From: Candidatus Aminicenantota bacterium
Lineage (GTDB): Bacteria > Acidobacteriota > Aminicenantia > UBA2199
DNA: 39,248 bases
Assembly: GCA_018262835.1 (NCBI GenBank)
Contig: JADFDP010000017.1
Location: 1-39,248, forward strand
Direction of reading: 5' to 3'
Shown: in pieces, positions 38,961 to 39,248 of the stretch
Numbering within the stretch: position 1 is the stretch's first letter
Layout of the letters: the number at the start of each line of letters is the position of its first letter
Notes under the pieces: model-generated
Told to the model about the DNA's origin: nothing
What the model saw: only the letters and a program-made list of their open reading frames with translations
Databases searched by the model: none
Program-made: the position numbers and the translations under genes

Positions 38961-39248
38961 TTATACGATCAGCATCGCATCGCCGTAGGAAAAGAAGCGG
39001 TAGCCTTCGCTGATGGCCTGGCGATAGGTTTCCTGCAGCAGGTCCAGGCCGGCGAAAGCGGCGGCCAGGATGAACAGCGAAGAGCGCGGCAGGTGAAAAT
39101 TGGTAAGCAGCTTGTCCACCAGATGGAAGCGAAAACCCGGACTGATGAAAATATCGGAAGCGAAGGTCTCTTGCGGTTCGGCCAGCAGAGCGTAGCTCTC
39201 CAGGGAACGCACCGCAGTGGTGCCTACGGCCAGAAGCTTCCCGCCCTG
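38961..39248 (-). CDS. queA: QueA, S-adenosylmethionine:tRNA ribosyltransferase-isomerase, 5' part missing
   Basis: The last 95 residues of QueA enter from the right edge. [36 protein letters not shown] (a highly conserved C-terminal segment) and [19 protein letters not shown] identify it. The enzyme makes epoxyqueuosine in the anticodon of tRNAs for Asp, Asn, His and Tyr. The stop (TAA) is at 38961-38963. It lies upstream of purC on the same strand but is separated from it by purC's own promoter. Confidence 0.95.
   Translation of the reverse strand, partial: QGGKLLAVGTTAVRSLESYALLAEPQETFASDIFISPGFRFHLVDKLLTNFHLPRSSLFILAAAFAGLDLLQETYRQAISEGYRFFSYGDAMLIV

Overview
This 39 kb chromosomal window comes from a Gram-negative-type bacterium of moderately high GC. 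UppP, lipoprotein and CvpA genes, sigma-54 signalling and corrinoid methyl transfer all fit an uncultured, probably anaerobic or facultative lineage. The gene mix resembles Acidobacteriota/Aminicenantes-like genomes, but that placement is an impression and not demonstrated. No rRNA, tRNA, CRISPR array or prophage was recognised.

Layout. (1) 1-4220, minus strand: signalling genes, namely a PAS protein cut by the window edge, an HD-GYP response regulator overlapping a single-domain receiver, and a 5TM/PAS/HisKA_2 histidine kinase. (2) 4429-10896, plus strand: an RlmI-like rRNA methyltransferase overlapping a radical SAM gene, then a tight hslV-hslU-lipoprotein-DUF362/ferredoxin run. rlmI and hslV both look leaderless. 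(3) 10893-17318, minus strand: a five-gene corrinoid operon, mttB-like > MetH-type activation domain > corrinoid protein > homocysteine methyltransferase > ADP-forming acyl-CoA synthetase/GNAT fusion, behind a perfect-consensus sigma-70 promoter. (4) 17527-27917, plus strand: an NtrC-type regulator, then behind a likely sigma-54 promoter a histidine kinase, a 29-residue membrane microprotein, kdpF, kdpA, kdpB, kdpC, a KdpD-like protein whose kinase half is replaced by a PTS EIIA-like domain, and a kinase-less sensor protein. (5) 27964-30512, minus strand: lhgO and a class V aminotransferase-like gene. (6) 30513-33110: an AT-rich accessory patch with heptad repeats, an inverted repeat, an IS1182-type transposase remnant, a duplicated relic, a DUF2202 gene under a strong sigma-54 promoter match, and a toxin-antitoxin pair. 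(7) 33296-39248: housekeeping genes (phosphomannomutase, uppP, acyl-ACP/CoA synthetase, a small Fis-like protein, cvpA, purC and the end of queA).

Two systems stand out. The corrinoid operon contains the parts of cobalamin-dependent methionine synthase (MetH) as separate proteins, with the folate module absent and an MttB-family methyltransferase present instead. This suggests methionine synthesis, or methyl disposal, directly from a quaternary or tertiary amine. The kdp locus has been rewired: the usual KdpD kinase and OmpR-type KdpE are replaced by a separate HAMP/PAS kinase and a sigma-54 activator, while the KdpD sensory half survives fused to an EIIA-Ntr-like domain.
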